A stretch of 64,000 nucleotides of DNA from Cyanophora paradoxa. Its lineage: Eukaryota; Glaucocystophyceae; Cyanophorales; Cyanophoraceae. Shown here in pieces: positions 54,286 through 64,000 of the stretch. Positions within the stretch are counted from its first letter, which is position 1, and every line of letters starts with the position of its first letter. The notes under the pieces were generated by a model that did no database searches, was not told the origin of the DNA, and worked only from the letters and a program-made list of their open reading frames with translations. The stretch lies in NCBI GenBank assembly GCA_004431415.1, contig QPMI01000453.1, forward strand, positions 62,001 through 126,000, given 5' to 3'. The position numbers and the translations under genes were made by a program.

Positions 54286-54776
54286 GTTTGTTGACCAGCT
54301 GCGTCTGGACGGGTGACCCTAGCGGTCGAAGCTGGCGGGCGCCCGAGCGCTTCAAGGGCCTCGTCGGGGTTGCAGTGTGCGCTCCCGTGCGGCGCAGCGC
54401 GTCGGGCTGAACCGCGGTAACTTGCTGCCGCTCTAGGCTCTAGCTGCGGCGGTCTGGGCAATCAGGTTACTTCCCGCTGCGGCGGTCCAGGCTCGCTGTC
54501 TTTGAAGGACGGTGCGAGTTCAGTGCGAGGCCAGCAATGCGCCGGCAGTAGTCACAAGTTTCCGACTTTTCCAGCGGAAATTCGGCCAAGGGGTACAGTG
54601 GATGATTGGCCTGCCGCTCGCGGGTCCCTCAAAAAGGAAGCTGAGCCACCGCAGGATAATCTGAGACGCACAGTCTGCGTCACCGGAGTTGCAGGATAGC
54701 CGCTTGTGCGCTCTCAAGCGCAGGGCGTGAAGCGCTCCCTTCAAAAAGCTGAAGGCCGACCGAGCACGCCAGCGCG
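54286..54776. promoter_or_regulatory. Divergent promoter between acidic-tail gene and TRP channel
   Basis: 491 bp between ATG 54285 (minus) and ATG 54777 (plus). No clear core element; the stretch is less repetitive than the introns around it. Confidence 0.5.
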
Positions 54777-55423
54777 ATGCAGCCGCAACCGACGCCCTTG
54801 TATCCTTCATCGCAGCCGGGCGGAAGCTCGGGCTACGTGCGCTTCTCCGCGACGGCGACCGGGCTCGCGCCGCCGGCCGGACAGCCGTATGGCTACAGCC
54901 CGCAGCGATCGAACGCCTTTGGAAGCCAGCTCGGTGGCGTTGATCCCACGACGGCAAGCCGCGCGACGTCCATGCGGCCGAGCAGCGAGCACTACAGCGC
55001 GTACAGCAGCGGCAACGCCGGCGGATTCGAAAGGCAAATCACGGCCGGCGGCGCGGCCCCTTACTCTCGTCAGGCGGGCAACACGCTCGGCAATCCCGGG
55101 CTGAGCTACCCGGGCGGCCTCGCTGCCAGCAGCTTCGCGCCCGTTGCGCCCCCGCAGACGGCCGCGTCGGCCAACAGCTCGCACCACGCCAAGCCGCCGC
55201 AGCCCGCGTCGATGGGGCGCGAATTCGGGCGCCAGATAACGCGCACGGGGAGCGCAATCGTCCCTGTCGCGCCCGTGGCGCGCGAGGGCACCGACGAGAT
55301 GGCATTGATCCTCGCCGTCAACGAAGCGAACCTGCCCAAGGCACGCGCGCCGCTTTCTTAGCGCATCCACGCCGCCGCTTTCTCAACGAATCGCTCTTCG
55401 AACTTATCTTATCGCTCTTATAG

Positions 55424-55478
<55 letters not shown>

Positions 55479-58400
55479 AGGATCTTCGAACTCCCTGAGA
55501 CTTTCCGTTGAGGATCTGTCTATCTAATAGGTGAAGGACATATTGGCGAGCCGGCGGCCCGGTTTCGCAATCGATGCCCGGGACCCCAAGTCGAAGCGGA
55601 GCGCCCTCATGATCGCCGCGCGCAACAACAAGCTCGAGATCGCGAGCTCGCTGATCAAGCACGGCGCGGACCTCTTCGCGATCGTCGAGCAGGGCGGCAA
55701 CGCGGGGATGAACGCCCTCTTCCTCGCGGTCCTGGCGGGCCACCTCCCCATGGTCGCCCTGCTCCTCAAAAGCGCGGGCGAGCGCGCCCCGCAGCTCGTC
55801 AACACTCAGGTCCGCGCTTGCGCGCCCCGCCCAGAAGCAGTAGTGGTAGTAGTAGTAGTAGTAGAGGAAGGAGGATGAGGGGACGTCTTGACCCGAAAAC
55901 CTCACCTGAACCCGGACGCGCGCGCAGCACGCGGTGTCGAAGCAGACGGCGCTCATGTACGCGATCATCAAGGTCCGTACGAGGATTCAGGGGGCTAGGC
56001 TAGGGCTCCGGGGCGGATGGCCGGCCAGCTCCGCTAGGGGCTAGCCGCGGATTTAGGGGGCTGGGCTAGGGCTCCGGGGCGGCTAGCCGGCCAGCCGCCG
56101 GCGCGCCCAACGCCCCCAGCCTGGCGGACCGTGCAATTAGCGGACCCCTCTAGCCAGCCAGCCAGCCGCGGGCGCGCCTAGCGCTCTCCACTGCTTGGCT
56201 AGGCCAGCTCTGGGGCCCGGGGCCGCTGCTTCCAGCCAGCCAGCTCCCCGCCGCCCTTCCCACCTTGAATCTCCGTCCGTACACAGGGCCACGGGACCGT
56301 GGTTCGGCTCCTGGTGGTGGAGTTTAAGGCCGACAAAGACCTCGTCGACCGCCTCGGCAAGACCGCGTGCGCACGCGTACCCCCCACCCTCCTTCGAAGA
56401 ATCGACGAAACGCGTACCCCGCCGACGCTTTTTCCCGTCTCCTCTGCCACCAACAGGTACGACTACGCGGGGAAGTACGGCGGCCGCCGCGACGGCGTGA
56501 CCATCTTCCGGTGCGCGCGCGCGCGCGCCCCACCCCGCCCACCTACCTGCGCGCTGTCTTCCGCTTACCGGGCGGCGGCCTGGGGCCTTCCCCCTGGGCA
56601 GGATCCTGGAGCCGCGCAAGGAGGTGTGCGACACAAGCACGCCGGACGGCCTCGAGGTCGCCTCACGCCCCCGCGCCCCAGAGCTAGCTAGATAGCTAGC
56701 TAGCCGGCCCAGCCTGGATCTGAACCGGGGGCGGACGGCAGGTCGTCAACTCGTGGGCGAAGCTGGGGCCCTACTGCCCCGTCACGGAGCTCTGCGACGT
56801 CTCCCGCAACAAGGTGCACTAGAGGGATCCGGGGCGTTAGCTAGCTTGCTGCGCCCGCTAGAGGCCGGATGTGGAATCCGGGGCGTCCGCTCGCTTAAGC
56901 GAAGCGGTCTCCGCCCGCCTCTCGCCGCCCGAGGCCGGCGGGCTGGAGGCTGGCTGGCCGGCTCGCTGGCTAGACCCCCGGGGCTTCGAGGGCACGATAG
57001 AGGCTGGGCCGATGGATGGCTCTCCCCGCGGCTTCGCATTCCCTCCCCACTCTCATAGAGGGCCCCGGGGCCGTCTTCCTCACCTGTACCCCCTTTTCCT
57101 CACCCGTACCCCCCTTCCTCACCCGTACCCCCCCTTTCCTCCTCCAGGTCCACGCCGCCATGCTCTTCGCCTACGCCTTCACGGAGGTCGGGCCGCCCGC
57201 GCTCACCTGAGCTCGCCTGAGCCTCCTCCGCTCACCTGAGCGAGCCCAGGCCTCGAGGAAGGACCAGAAGTACAGGGGGGTACTGGAGGCCAAGGCCGCC
57301 GAGTCGATACAGCGCGCCAAGGAGGCGCGCGGCCGTACCCCCCCCCCGACCCCTCGTACCCCCACGATCCTCTAACGGAAAACGCGCAGTACCTCCGGGC
57401 GCACGTGCTGCGGCACGGGGAGGACAGGTCAGCCGTTTTAAAAGCTCGACCTTGACGTGCCTGTACCCCCCTCACCTCGAATCTCGTTTGGGGGGTACAG
57501 CGTCGTCGCGCTGATCGAGGAGCGCGTCTCGGAGCGGTGGTCCCCCCTCCTGCTGGCCCAGGAACTCCACGCGACGGACTTCATGGCCTGCGACGAAGTC
57601 CAGGTACGTAGAAGGGGGTGGAGAAGGGGAAGGGGGTACGGGGCTCAGAATACTTCGTTCGCAGGACGCGGTGGTGAAGCTGTGGCACGGGCGCACGGGC
57701 CACGGGTCGCGCTTCTGGAGCAGCGTCTTCGTGGCTCCGTTCGCGCGGCCCTTCCGATTCGCCGGCGACCCCGAGTGCTTCTGGGGTACCCCCCTGGTGC
57801 CTGCCCCGCCCCCGTCCCCCCTCCTCCCCCCCCCCCCTGGCCCAGGCCAAGACCCCAGGGGCTGATTTCTCCCCCTCCCCCGTTCAGGGCGAGTTCGCCC
57901 TTGAGACCCTATTTTACGTACTCTTCCTCGCGGCATACACGTGCGTAACGGCCCTGAAAAAACCACCGCCCCGTACCCCCCTCTGACTTCTTCCCCCCCC
58001 AACAGGGCGTACATGAATCTGGAGACGACTACGCACGGGGCCGCCGCGACGATCCTGTGGTGGTACATGTACATCAAGTGCGCCCAATCCCCTCAGCCAA
58101 CCGATCATAGAAGCTCTATAGCTCTTAGAAAGAGAAGCTTAAAGTTCTGAGAACCTCTTAGAAAATGAAGCTTCAAGCTCTTAAAAGGAGGAGCTTCCCA
58201 AATTGATCCCTCTTAATCTCCTTCCAGCATCCTGGGGACGGCGGGGCGCATCGCCCACTCCGTGCGCTCCCTCGGCTGGCGCTCCTTCGCCGCCGACTTC
58301 TTCAACAAGCTCGACGTGCGTACCCCCCTATCCCTCCCCCCCTTCTCGGCAGCCCTCTCTTCGCCCCACCCACCCGCCTTCTTCGCCCTCTCTCGTACCC

Positions 58401-60148
58401 AGTTGATCTCGGTCCTGGTGTTCGCGGTGGCGCTGTTGTTCAAGACTTCGGCGGCCTTCCTCCCCGCCCGCCGCGAGACCCTCCTCCGCATCCAATACGA
58501 GATCCTCGCGGTGCGTGAGAGAGTGGCTCACGCCGCGAGGCTTAGCGTGAGGCTAGGCGAGCGAAAGACAGGGCAGGGTGCGCGCATAAGACTCGCGCGG
58601 GCGGCGGCGCGTCCCCCCAAGGCCCTCCCTCGCCCCGCTCGTGCCGCTTCCCCGGCTCCACGTTTAGCATTCGACGGACCGAAGCGGGGCGAGGCGCCAT
58701 ACATAAGACCGACCGACGACTAGGCTCAGCGACTAGCGACCGACACGGGGCGGGGTTTGGACCCTTCAGACGCGGCGCGGGGCGGGGCGGAGGGCCTTTC
58801 ACAGTACGGAGGGCCTAGAACCTTAAGGCCGCCTGACGGCCGACGCGGGGCGGGGCGGGCCCCCCCGCGCAGTACGCGGCGGTGGTGATGTGGGGCCGCC
58901 TCCTCCGCGTCTGCCTCCTCTCCTCCACCCTCGGGCCCCTCATCACGGTACGATATGATAATATGTTACGTTGCGATGTGCTACGATGTGATGTGATACG
59001 ATATCAGATGATCCGGCGGATGCTGGTGGACCTGGCCTCGTTCGGGCTGCTCCTCCTCGTCATCGTGCTCGGCTTCGGCCAGACCGTCTACTCCGTCACA
59101 CGCACCGAGGTGGGCCCGGGAGAGGAGGAACGGGAGGGGGAGGGGGAGCAGCGGGGAGCTCTGCATCAGGCCCCCACCGGGGAGAGGGGAGCTCTGTAGC
59201 TGGGCATCGGATTGTATCTAAAGGAAACTTGGGAGAAACTATCTTCTATCTTCTTCTTAGAGCTAAGATTGTAAACTATCTAAGGATTGAAGGAAGGAAA
59301 CTAAGGAAACTATCTAGAAGGGAGAAAGAAGATAGAAGGGAGCTTCTATCTTCTTCTTAGAGCTCAACGTGGTTCGGCAGGTGCTGCTCTTTGGGCGGGG
59401 CGAGGAGGCTGGGCACCTCGACCACTTTGGTGAGCGAGGGCCGCCCGTACCCCCACTGGACCTTAATAAAGCCGCCTCTGCGGCGGCGGCGGCGCCCCCC
59501 CTCCCCGGCCCCCTCCCCTCTGAGCCTCCTCCTCGCCCTCGCAGGGCTCTTCTTCACGCTCTCGGGGCTGATGCGCTCGCTGCTGGGGGACGTCCACTTC
59601 GACCTGCTCGGCTCCGACACCCCCACCGTCTCCGTGCGCCAGGCCGGGCCGAGCCGGGACGAGTCCAGGCCGAGCCTAGGCGCCCGCCCGTCCAGGCCGA
59701 GGAGCAGCCGCTGGCTCGAGGGCTCTAGGGGCGGTAGAGAGAGGGTTTACATGGGCGGCCGGGCCGGTCGGGCCCAGCTGACTCCGCTGGGCCCGCTGCC
59801 CCCCTCCTCCTCGCCTCGCCTGCCCCCCTCCTCCTCGCCTCGCCTCCTCGTCGGCAGAGGGCTTAGGCTCGGGAGCTGGGACGAGCGAGCGCTCCCGCGT
59901 TGGACCTGATGCTGACTCCGCTGACTCCGCCCCCGCAGGTAGTGCTGGTGGGGCTCTACCTGGTCGTCGGCTCCGTCCTCCTCCTCAACCTCCTCATCGC
60001 CATCCTCTCCAAGCGCGCCCCGCCCCGCCCCGCCCTTCATATAACGTTTATAGGGGCCCCGCCCTTCATATAACAGTTATAGCTTCACAACGCTCGCGCC
60101 CCGCCGAAAGCTAAACACACCCGAACAGCCCCGCCAGCCGACTCTGAG

Positions 60149-60193
<45 letters not shown>

Positions 60194-62354
60194 CAGCACG
60201 TACGCGCGGATCCAGAACGCGTCGGAGAGCGAGTTCAAGTTCGGCTACTCCCTCACCGTCCTCGCATACTCCCAGGTCCACTGGGTCCCCCGGCAGCCCA
60301 CCGCCCGCTCCTAGACCGAGCCTAGAGTCGCGTCCTCGCCTGCTCACAGGCCCGCCCACCCGCTCGCCCCGTAATCCCCCCGGGGCCCCGGGGTCCACTC
60401 CTAGACTAGGCCGCCTAGAGAAGGCCTAAGGCTACTCCCTCACCGTCCTCGCCTACTCCCAGGTCGGGCGGCTACAGACGCCCTCCTCCCTCCCCCTCCC
60501 CCCTCCCCTCCGGCCCTTTTGAGCGGTCTTCGGGGCGCGCGCAGGACGTGGGCGTGTTCCCCGCGCCCCTCAACATCGTCCAGGTGAGAGCCATCTAGCT
60601 ATCCAATTCAAGCAAGCGTCTAGCTACTAGCTAGCTAGCTAGCTAGCTAGTTAGCGCCGCCCCCACCTTCGCCTCCTACCCACCTACCGCGCCGCGCCGC
60701 GCAGATGTGCCTCTTCTGGGCAGACCCCTGGGGCCTGGGGGCCCCCGGCCCCCGCTCCGTCGCGGCCAACGACGGGCGCCGCTACCGCGTTACGGCCGCC
60801 GTCACGGGCTCCATCTTCCTCGCCCTTCTCGCCCCCTTCACGTGCGTTTAACAGTTTGAGCTTGCTTAGACCAGGGTGGGCGGGCGGGCGCACGTGAATA
60901 GCTAGTAGTCTATATTTTATATCCCTCTATGATCCCTCTATAGCTTATAGCCTTTCCCACTACGGGGGCGATCTTCCTGAGGGGTCCATCTTCCTCGCCC
61001 TCCTCGCCCGCTTCACGTGCGCCCGGCCTTGTTTGTTCGATCGATTTCGAGCGGTCTCGTTCTCAAGCTTCTCTCCCTTTAGCTCTCTCTTTAGCTCTTT
61101 AGCTCTTTAGCTGAAGTTTTAAGCCTTGCGCGCGCGTGCAGGGCTCTATACCTCGTCGGCCTCGCCCTCACGTGCCAGTTCTCCGCCCTTGCCGACGTCC
61201 GCCGCGTCCTTTCGGTGCGACCGTTTGAATTTTGAATTTTTTAAATTTGAATTTTTGAATTTCGAATTTGATCTGGTTCCTAGCACTCGGACCTCGACCT
61301 GCTCGGCTCGCACGACGCGGGCGACGACGACGACGACGAGATCGAGCGCGAGGCGCGTGTACCCCTTCCCCCGACCCTCCAGCCCTGTACCCCTTCGGGG
61401 GCGCTGAGGCTCGGGGGTAGGGCCAGCGGGAGGGCCTCGTGGCCAACGCGGCGCCCATCGCCGGCGCCGCGGGCAAGAAGAAGAAGGACGACGACGGCGC
61501 GCCGTACCCCCCTTCTTTTTATCCCACACCCCTCCTTATCCCCCCCCCTTTCTTTTTTCAGACGGGGAGGAGGACCTGGTGGGGGAGGAGGACGAGGACT
61601 CGGTCTTCCGGAGCCTCGCGCGGGGCGTGCGCGACGTCGACGGTGCGAACGAAGTGGCGCCGGCTACGATGAGAGGGCCGATCTTGTTCGAATTCGATCT
61701 AAGCTTTCCTGGGCTTGCCTAGGACGCAATCGATAATAAGACTAACTAAAGCAAGGCGTTTCTTCCTTCTCTATTCGCTCACGAAGGGCCGCTTGCTTTC
61801 GATTCTGCTTGCAGACAAGACGATGCGGCGGCTGGTGGTGGAGACGTGGGAGCGCGTCACGGGCCAGGGCGCCAACGTCACCTCCAACGCCCGCCTCCGC
61901 AACCTCCGCGTCCGCTCCCGTTCACGTATCCCTCCTTTTTTCTTTCAATTGCGGGCCGACCGCTCTTTCTTTTTTTGTTTTGCGAAGCAACGGCGCCAGC
62001 AGCAGCAGGCGGTGCCGCCTCCGCCGCCGCCCCCCGCCCCGGGACCGGTGCGCCAAATTCAAGCCCCAGCGCCTCCCGCCGCCCCCCCGCTCGCCCGGCT
62101 CGCGATCGCCGAGTCACGAACGGCGGCGGCGGCGCAGGGGTACGGAGGCGTGGCGGGCCAGCAGCAGGTCATCAACATCGACCTGCGGAACCTCGAGACC
62201 AAGATGGGTACGCCGATCTCTCGAATTCGAGCTCGCCCGCCTCCTACGAGTCCAATTTGATCTCTCCGCAGAGACTATCCTGCAGGGCCTGCGCATGTGC
62301 CAATCTTTCCGCAAGCACTTCATGGGTACAGAGGGAGGCGTGCTTCACGCCTAA
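54777..62354 (+). CDS. Ankyrin-repeat TRP-like cation channel
   Basis: ATG 54777. A 190-residue Ser/Gly/Ala-rich N-terminus leads to ankyrin repeats (SALMIAARNNKLEIASSLIK, NALFLAVLAGHLPMVALLLK, QTALMYAIIKGHGTVVRLLV). Pre-S1 exons follow (VVALIEERVSERWSPLLLAQ, VVKLWHGRTGHGSRFWSS). S1 FALETLFYVLFLAAYTAY; S2 AAATILWWYMYI; S3 LISVLVFAVALLFKTSAAFL; S4 VVMWGRLLRVCLLSSTLGPL; S5 LASFGLLLLVIVLGFGQTVY; pore helix GLFFTLSGLMRSLLGDVHFD; S6 YLVVGSVLLLNLLIAILS. The S6 end spliced to STYARIQNASESEFKFGYS is the TRP-type gate and post-S6 sequence. An extra hydrophobic segment (VTGSIFLALLAPFT/ALYLVGLALT, 60795-61170) follows, then Asp-rich, Lys-rich and QQQQ/PPPPPPP stretches, and DKTMRRLVVETWERVTGQGA. About 30 exons. 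Stop TAA 62352-62354 if the last GTACAG is not a donor. It probably conducts cations; the gating stimulus cannot be read. Confidence 0.86.
55420..55478. repeat. (TATC)n microsatellite in a TRP intron
   Basis: About 14 tandem atct/tatc units between the N-terminal exon and the first ankyrin exon. Confidence 0.9.
60149..60191. repeat. C43 homopolymer abutting a TRP acceptor
   Basis: Forty-three C in a row run into ggcag, the 3' splice site of the exon coding STYARIQNA, so the run serves as the polypyrimidine tract. Confidence 0.85.
60241..60465 (+). repeat. Duplicated exon end (YSLTVLAYSQ) in the TRP gene
   Basis: The exon end plus GGTC donor at 60241-60278 recurs at 60428-60465 with about two changes, 188 bp on. 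Confidence 0.9.
60806..61021 (+). repeat. Duplicated exon end (GSIFLALLAPFT) in the TRP gene
   Basis: The exon end plus GTGCG donor at 60806-60846 recurs at 60981-61021 with about four changes, 175 bp on. Both copies keep an open frame, so either donor would be usable. Confidence 0.9.
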
Positions 62355-62762
62355 GCTTAAGCGCTGGCCGTGGTGGCTGTTGGCGGGAGATCTTGTGTGT
62401 GTTTGCCCCCGCCCCGCCCTGCGGGTTGCAGTCCTAGTTCTAGTTCGGACGCTCGAATGTTTTTCGAATTCGCTTTCTCGCAGCTGGCCTCCGGAGAGGG
62501 GGGAGGGCTGGGAGAGCGGGGGCCGGGAGGGGGGAGGGGTGGCCATGGGGGGGGGGGGTTGCGGGGGGGGTGGAGGGGGGGGTTGAGGGGAACGGGGGGA
62601 ACGGGGGGAGGGGAGTACGGACCTGCAGGAGCGCTAGCATTCGACACGAAATGCATCGCAGTACGTGCACTACCGCGCAGTGATATCGATTCAAGAATCT
62701 GTATATGTATATTATTTGCAAAAACTATGTAATGTACTTCACGAGCCAGGCAATTGCAAGCT
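62355..62762. other. Convergent intergenic stretch
   Basis: 408 bp between the TRP stop and the epimerase stop. It includes a long G-rich tract at about 62500-62615. No gene is supported. Confidence 0.6.
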
Positions 62763-64000
62763 CTAGAAAGGCGCGGTGTCCCCCGCTGCGATTGCGGAGA
62801 GTCCCTCCCGGTAGGTGGGGTACCTCAGCCGGACGCCGAGCTCCCTGGTGATGCGCCGGTTGGACGGCCGCTTGTTCTCGCCGTAGAAGCTGAGGATGGT
62901 CTCGCTGAGCTGTCCGGACTCCACAGAAGATGAGGATGAAGGATCCTCCTGTGCTGCTGGCTTCATGCCCAGCAGGCTCCTCGCGTAATCGATGACGACG
63001 CCGGGCTCGCAGGGCTCGTCGTCGGACACGTTCCAGACGAAGGGCTCTCCCTCCTGCTGCTGCGCGCCCTGAACTTGGGACGGGAAGGGGCCCTCGGGTT
63101 CGGGGAAAGTCGCTTGGATAACTTGGCAGATGTCCGCGACCTGCGATTGTGTCAGAAATTGAGCCGCAGACGACTAAATATATATTACAGAATGCTAAAA
63201 TGAAATTATACTCGCATGGATCCTTGAGAAAACTTGTCCGGGACGCCGCGCGCCCAGGGCCCCTGCCGGTGTCCTCCCCGACCTGTGCACCGCAAATAAG
63301 CTTCACCCAAAGGGAATATTAATCAAGCTTAAGCCTCCACAGCTCTTTCACAAACCGGAGCTTCTCAAGGGTATTCCGCTCAGGCCCATAGATTCCTACG
63401 CGTGAATCATGATCAGAAGCATTTCGCCTTTCAACCATTATTCATGATCATGCGTACCTGCGAGTCTGAAAATGTGGAGCCGGCTGCCGATGCCGAGGTC
63501 CCTCCACGCCTGCTCCGCGCGTGCCCTCCTGGCGCAAGCTTGAGTACTCATGAGGATGAGGTACCGGTGCCCCTTCTTACATATATATCTAGATCTAGCT
63601 ACTTAAGAAGCCAGATCTAGACATATACGTATACAGAACTAGTCGTAAATTGCGCACCTCCTCGCCCTCTCACTGCTAGGATTGAGGGGCGAGTCCTCGA
63701 AAACAACCTTGCCGTCTTGTTGCCCATACACTCCAGTCTTCAAATCGACCGAGTCAGAGTCAGAATAGGTGTGCAGCTTATTTGTAATTATAATCAATTG
63801 TATAATCAATTATAGACCCCAGTCTTCAAATTAACCGAGTCAGAGTCAGCATATGCATGCAGCTTATTTATAATTATAATCTTCTGAAATCGAAATCGAA
63901 CTTCGGAAAATCGCGCACAGAGGATAGGTATCCACACCAGACCAGCCGCTCGCATCCTCGGATATCTTTCCCGTGCATGTCAACGACGACGTCTCCTTCC
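62763..64000 (-). CDS. NAD-dependent epimerase/dehydratase, extended SDR type, YeeZ-like (5' end off window)
   Basis: Six exons of the C-terminal two thirds are visible, right to left: CERLVWCGYLSS (63920-63990); TGVYGQQDGKVVFEDSPLNP ... RARR (63659-63735); RARAEQAWRDLGIGSRLHIF (63455-63525); GIYGPERNTLEKLR (63353-63393); GRTPAGALGARRPGQVFSRI (63216-63281); VADICQVIQATFPEPE ... GENKRPSNRRITRELGVRLR (62763-63140). YLSSTGVYG, RLAGIYGP, VFSRIH-VADI and GVRLRYPTYREGL are the signature blocks of this family, which binds NAD(P) and acts on an unknown sugar- or lipid-like substrate. The Rossmann nucleotide motif would lie beyond position 64000. The intron after VFSRIH uses a GC donor (GCGAGT). TAG at 62763-62765. 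Confidence 0.87.
63733..63881 (-). repeat. Duplicated acceptor region in the epimerase gene
   Basis: About 63 bp spanning intron end, acceptor and first bases of the exon coding TGVYG (63733-63795) recur at 63819-63881 with a handful of changes. Here the duplicated edge is a 3' splice site. Confidence 0.9.

Noticed and set aside
1-64000. tRNA, rRNA or snRNA genes
   Set aside because: No cloverleaf with A/B boxes, rRNA core motif or snRNA signature was recognised by eye; a covariance-model search would be needed to exclude short ones.

Overview
The window is nuclear DNA from a single-celled eukaryote. It is very GC-rich, every host gene is split by many short spliceosomal introns, and the genes encode ion channels, a cyclic-nucleotide receptor and a phospho-relay receiver. 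The gene set, the base composition and several GC-AG introns fit a microalga (haptophyte-like or another complex-plastid alga), but no gene here fixes the lineage, so this is inference. No tRNA, rRNA, CRISPR array or bacterial operon was seen.

Layout, left to right: a voltage-gated K+ channel with a secreted-type ectodomain carrying thrombospondin type-3 calcium repeats (minus, runs off the left edge to 6534); a TRIP4/ASC-1 homologue (plus, 6642-11326); a transmembrane dCache-HAMP-PAS nucleotide cyclase fused to a class I phosphodiesterase (minus, 11745-19058); a single-domain CatSper/Nav-like cation channel (plus, to 21917); a response-regulator receiver protein (minus, 22393-23564); peptidyl-tRNA hydrolase 2 (plus, 25342-26232); a long EF-hand-like protein (minus, 26639-32029); an almost perfect 846-bp tandem duplication of a divergent promoter (31917-33608); a UBAC1/KPC2 homologue (plus, 33140-35703); a 5.9-kb tyrosine-recombinase retrotransposon with split direct repeats (35843-41711, all ORFs minus); a dual-specificity phosphatase (minus, 42098-44773); an armadillo-type repeat protein (plus, to 50598); an unidentified protein with an acidic tail (minus, 51261-54285); an ankyrin-TRP channel (plus, 54777-62354); and an NAD-dependent epimerase/SDR protein (minus, 62763 to beyond the right edge).

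Host genes alternate strand without exception, so the window is a chain of head-to-head and tail-to-tail pairs with short shared 5' regions (107 bp between K+ channel and TRIP4). Three cation channels and a cAMP-making/cAMP-destroying receptor in 64 kb suggest local enrichment for Ca2+/cAMP/membrane signalling. The cyclase-phosphodiesterase and the CatSper-like channel are divergent neighbours.

Two genome-wide habits stand out. First, many introns hold near-identical second (sometimes third or fourth) copies of the adjoining exon edge together with its splice site, as if short tandem duplications across splice junctions keep lengthening introns. Second, introns tend to begin GT(GCG)TACCCCC and are pyrimidine-rich on the sense strand, so plus-strand genes show C-runs and minus-strand genes show G-runs.

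Exon structures were worked out by eye from reading frame, splice signals and family motifs. Gene identities are firmer than individual exon borders, and the first exons of several genes are uncertain.
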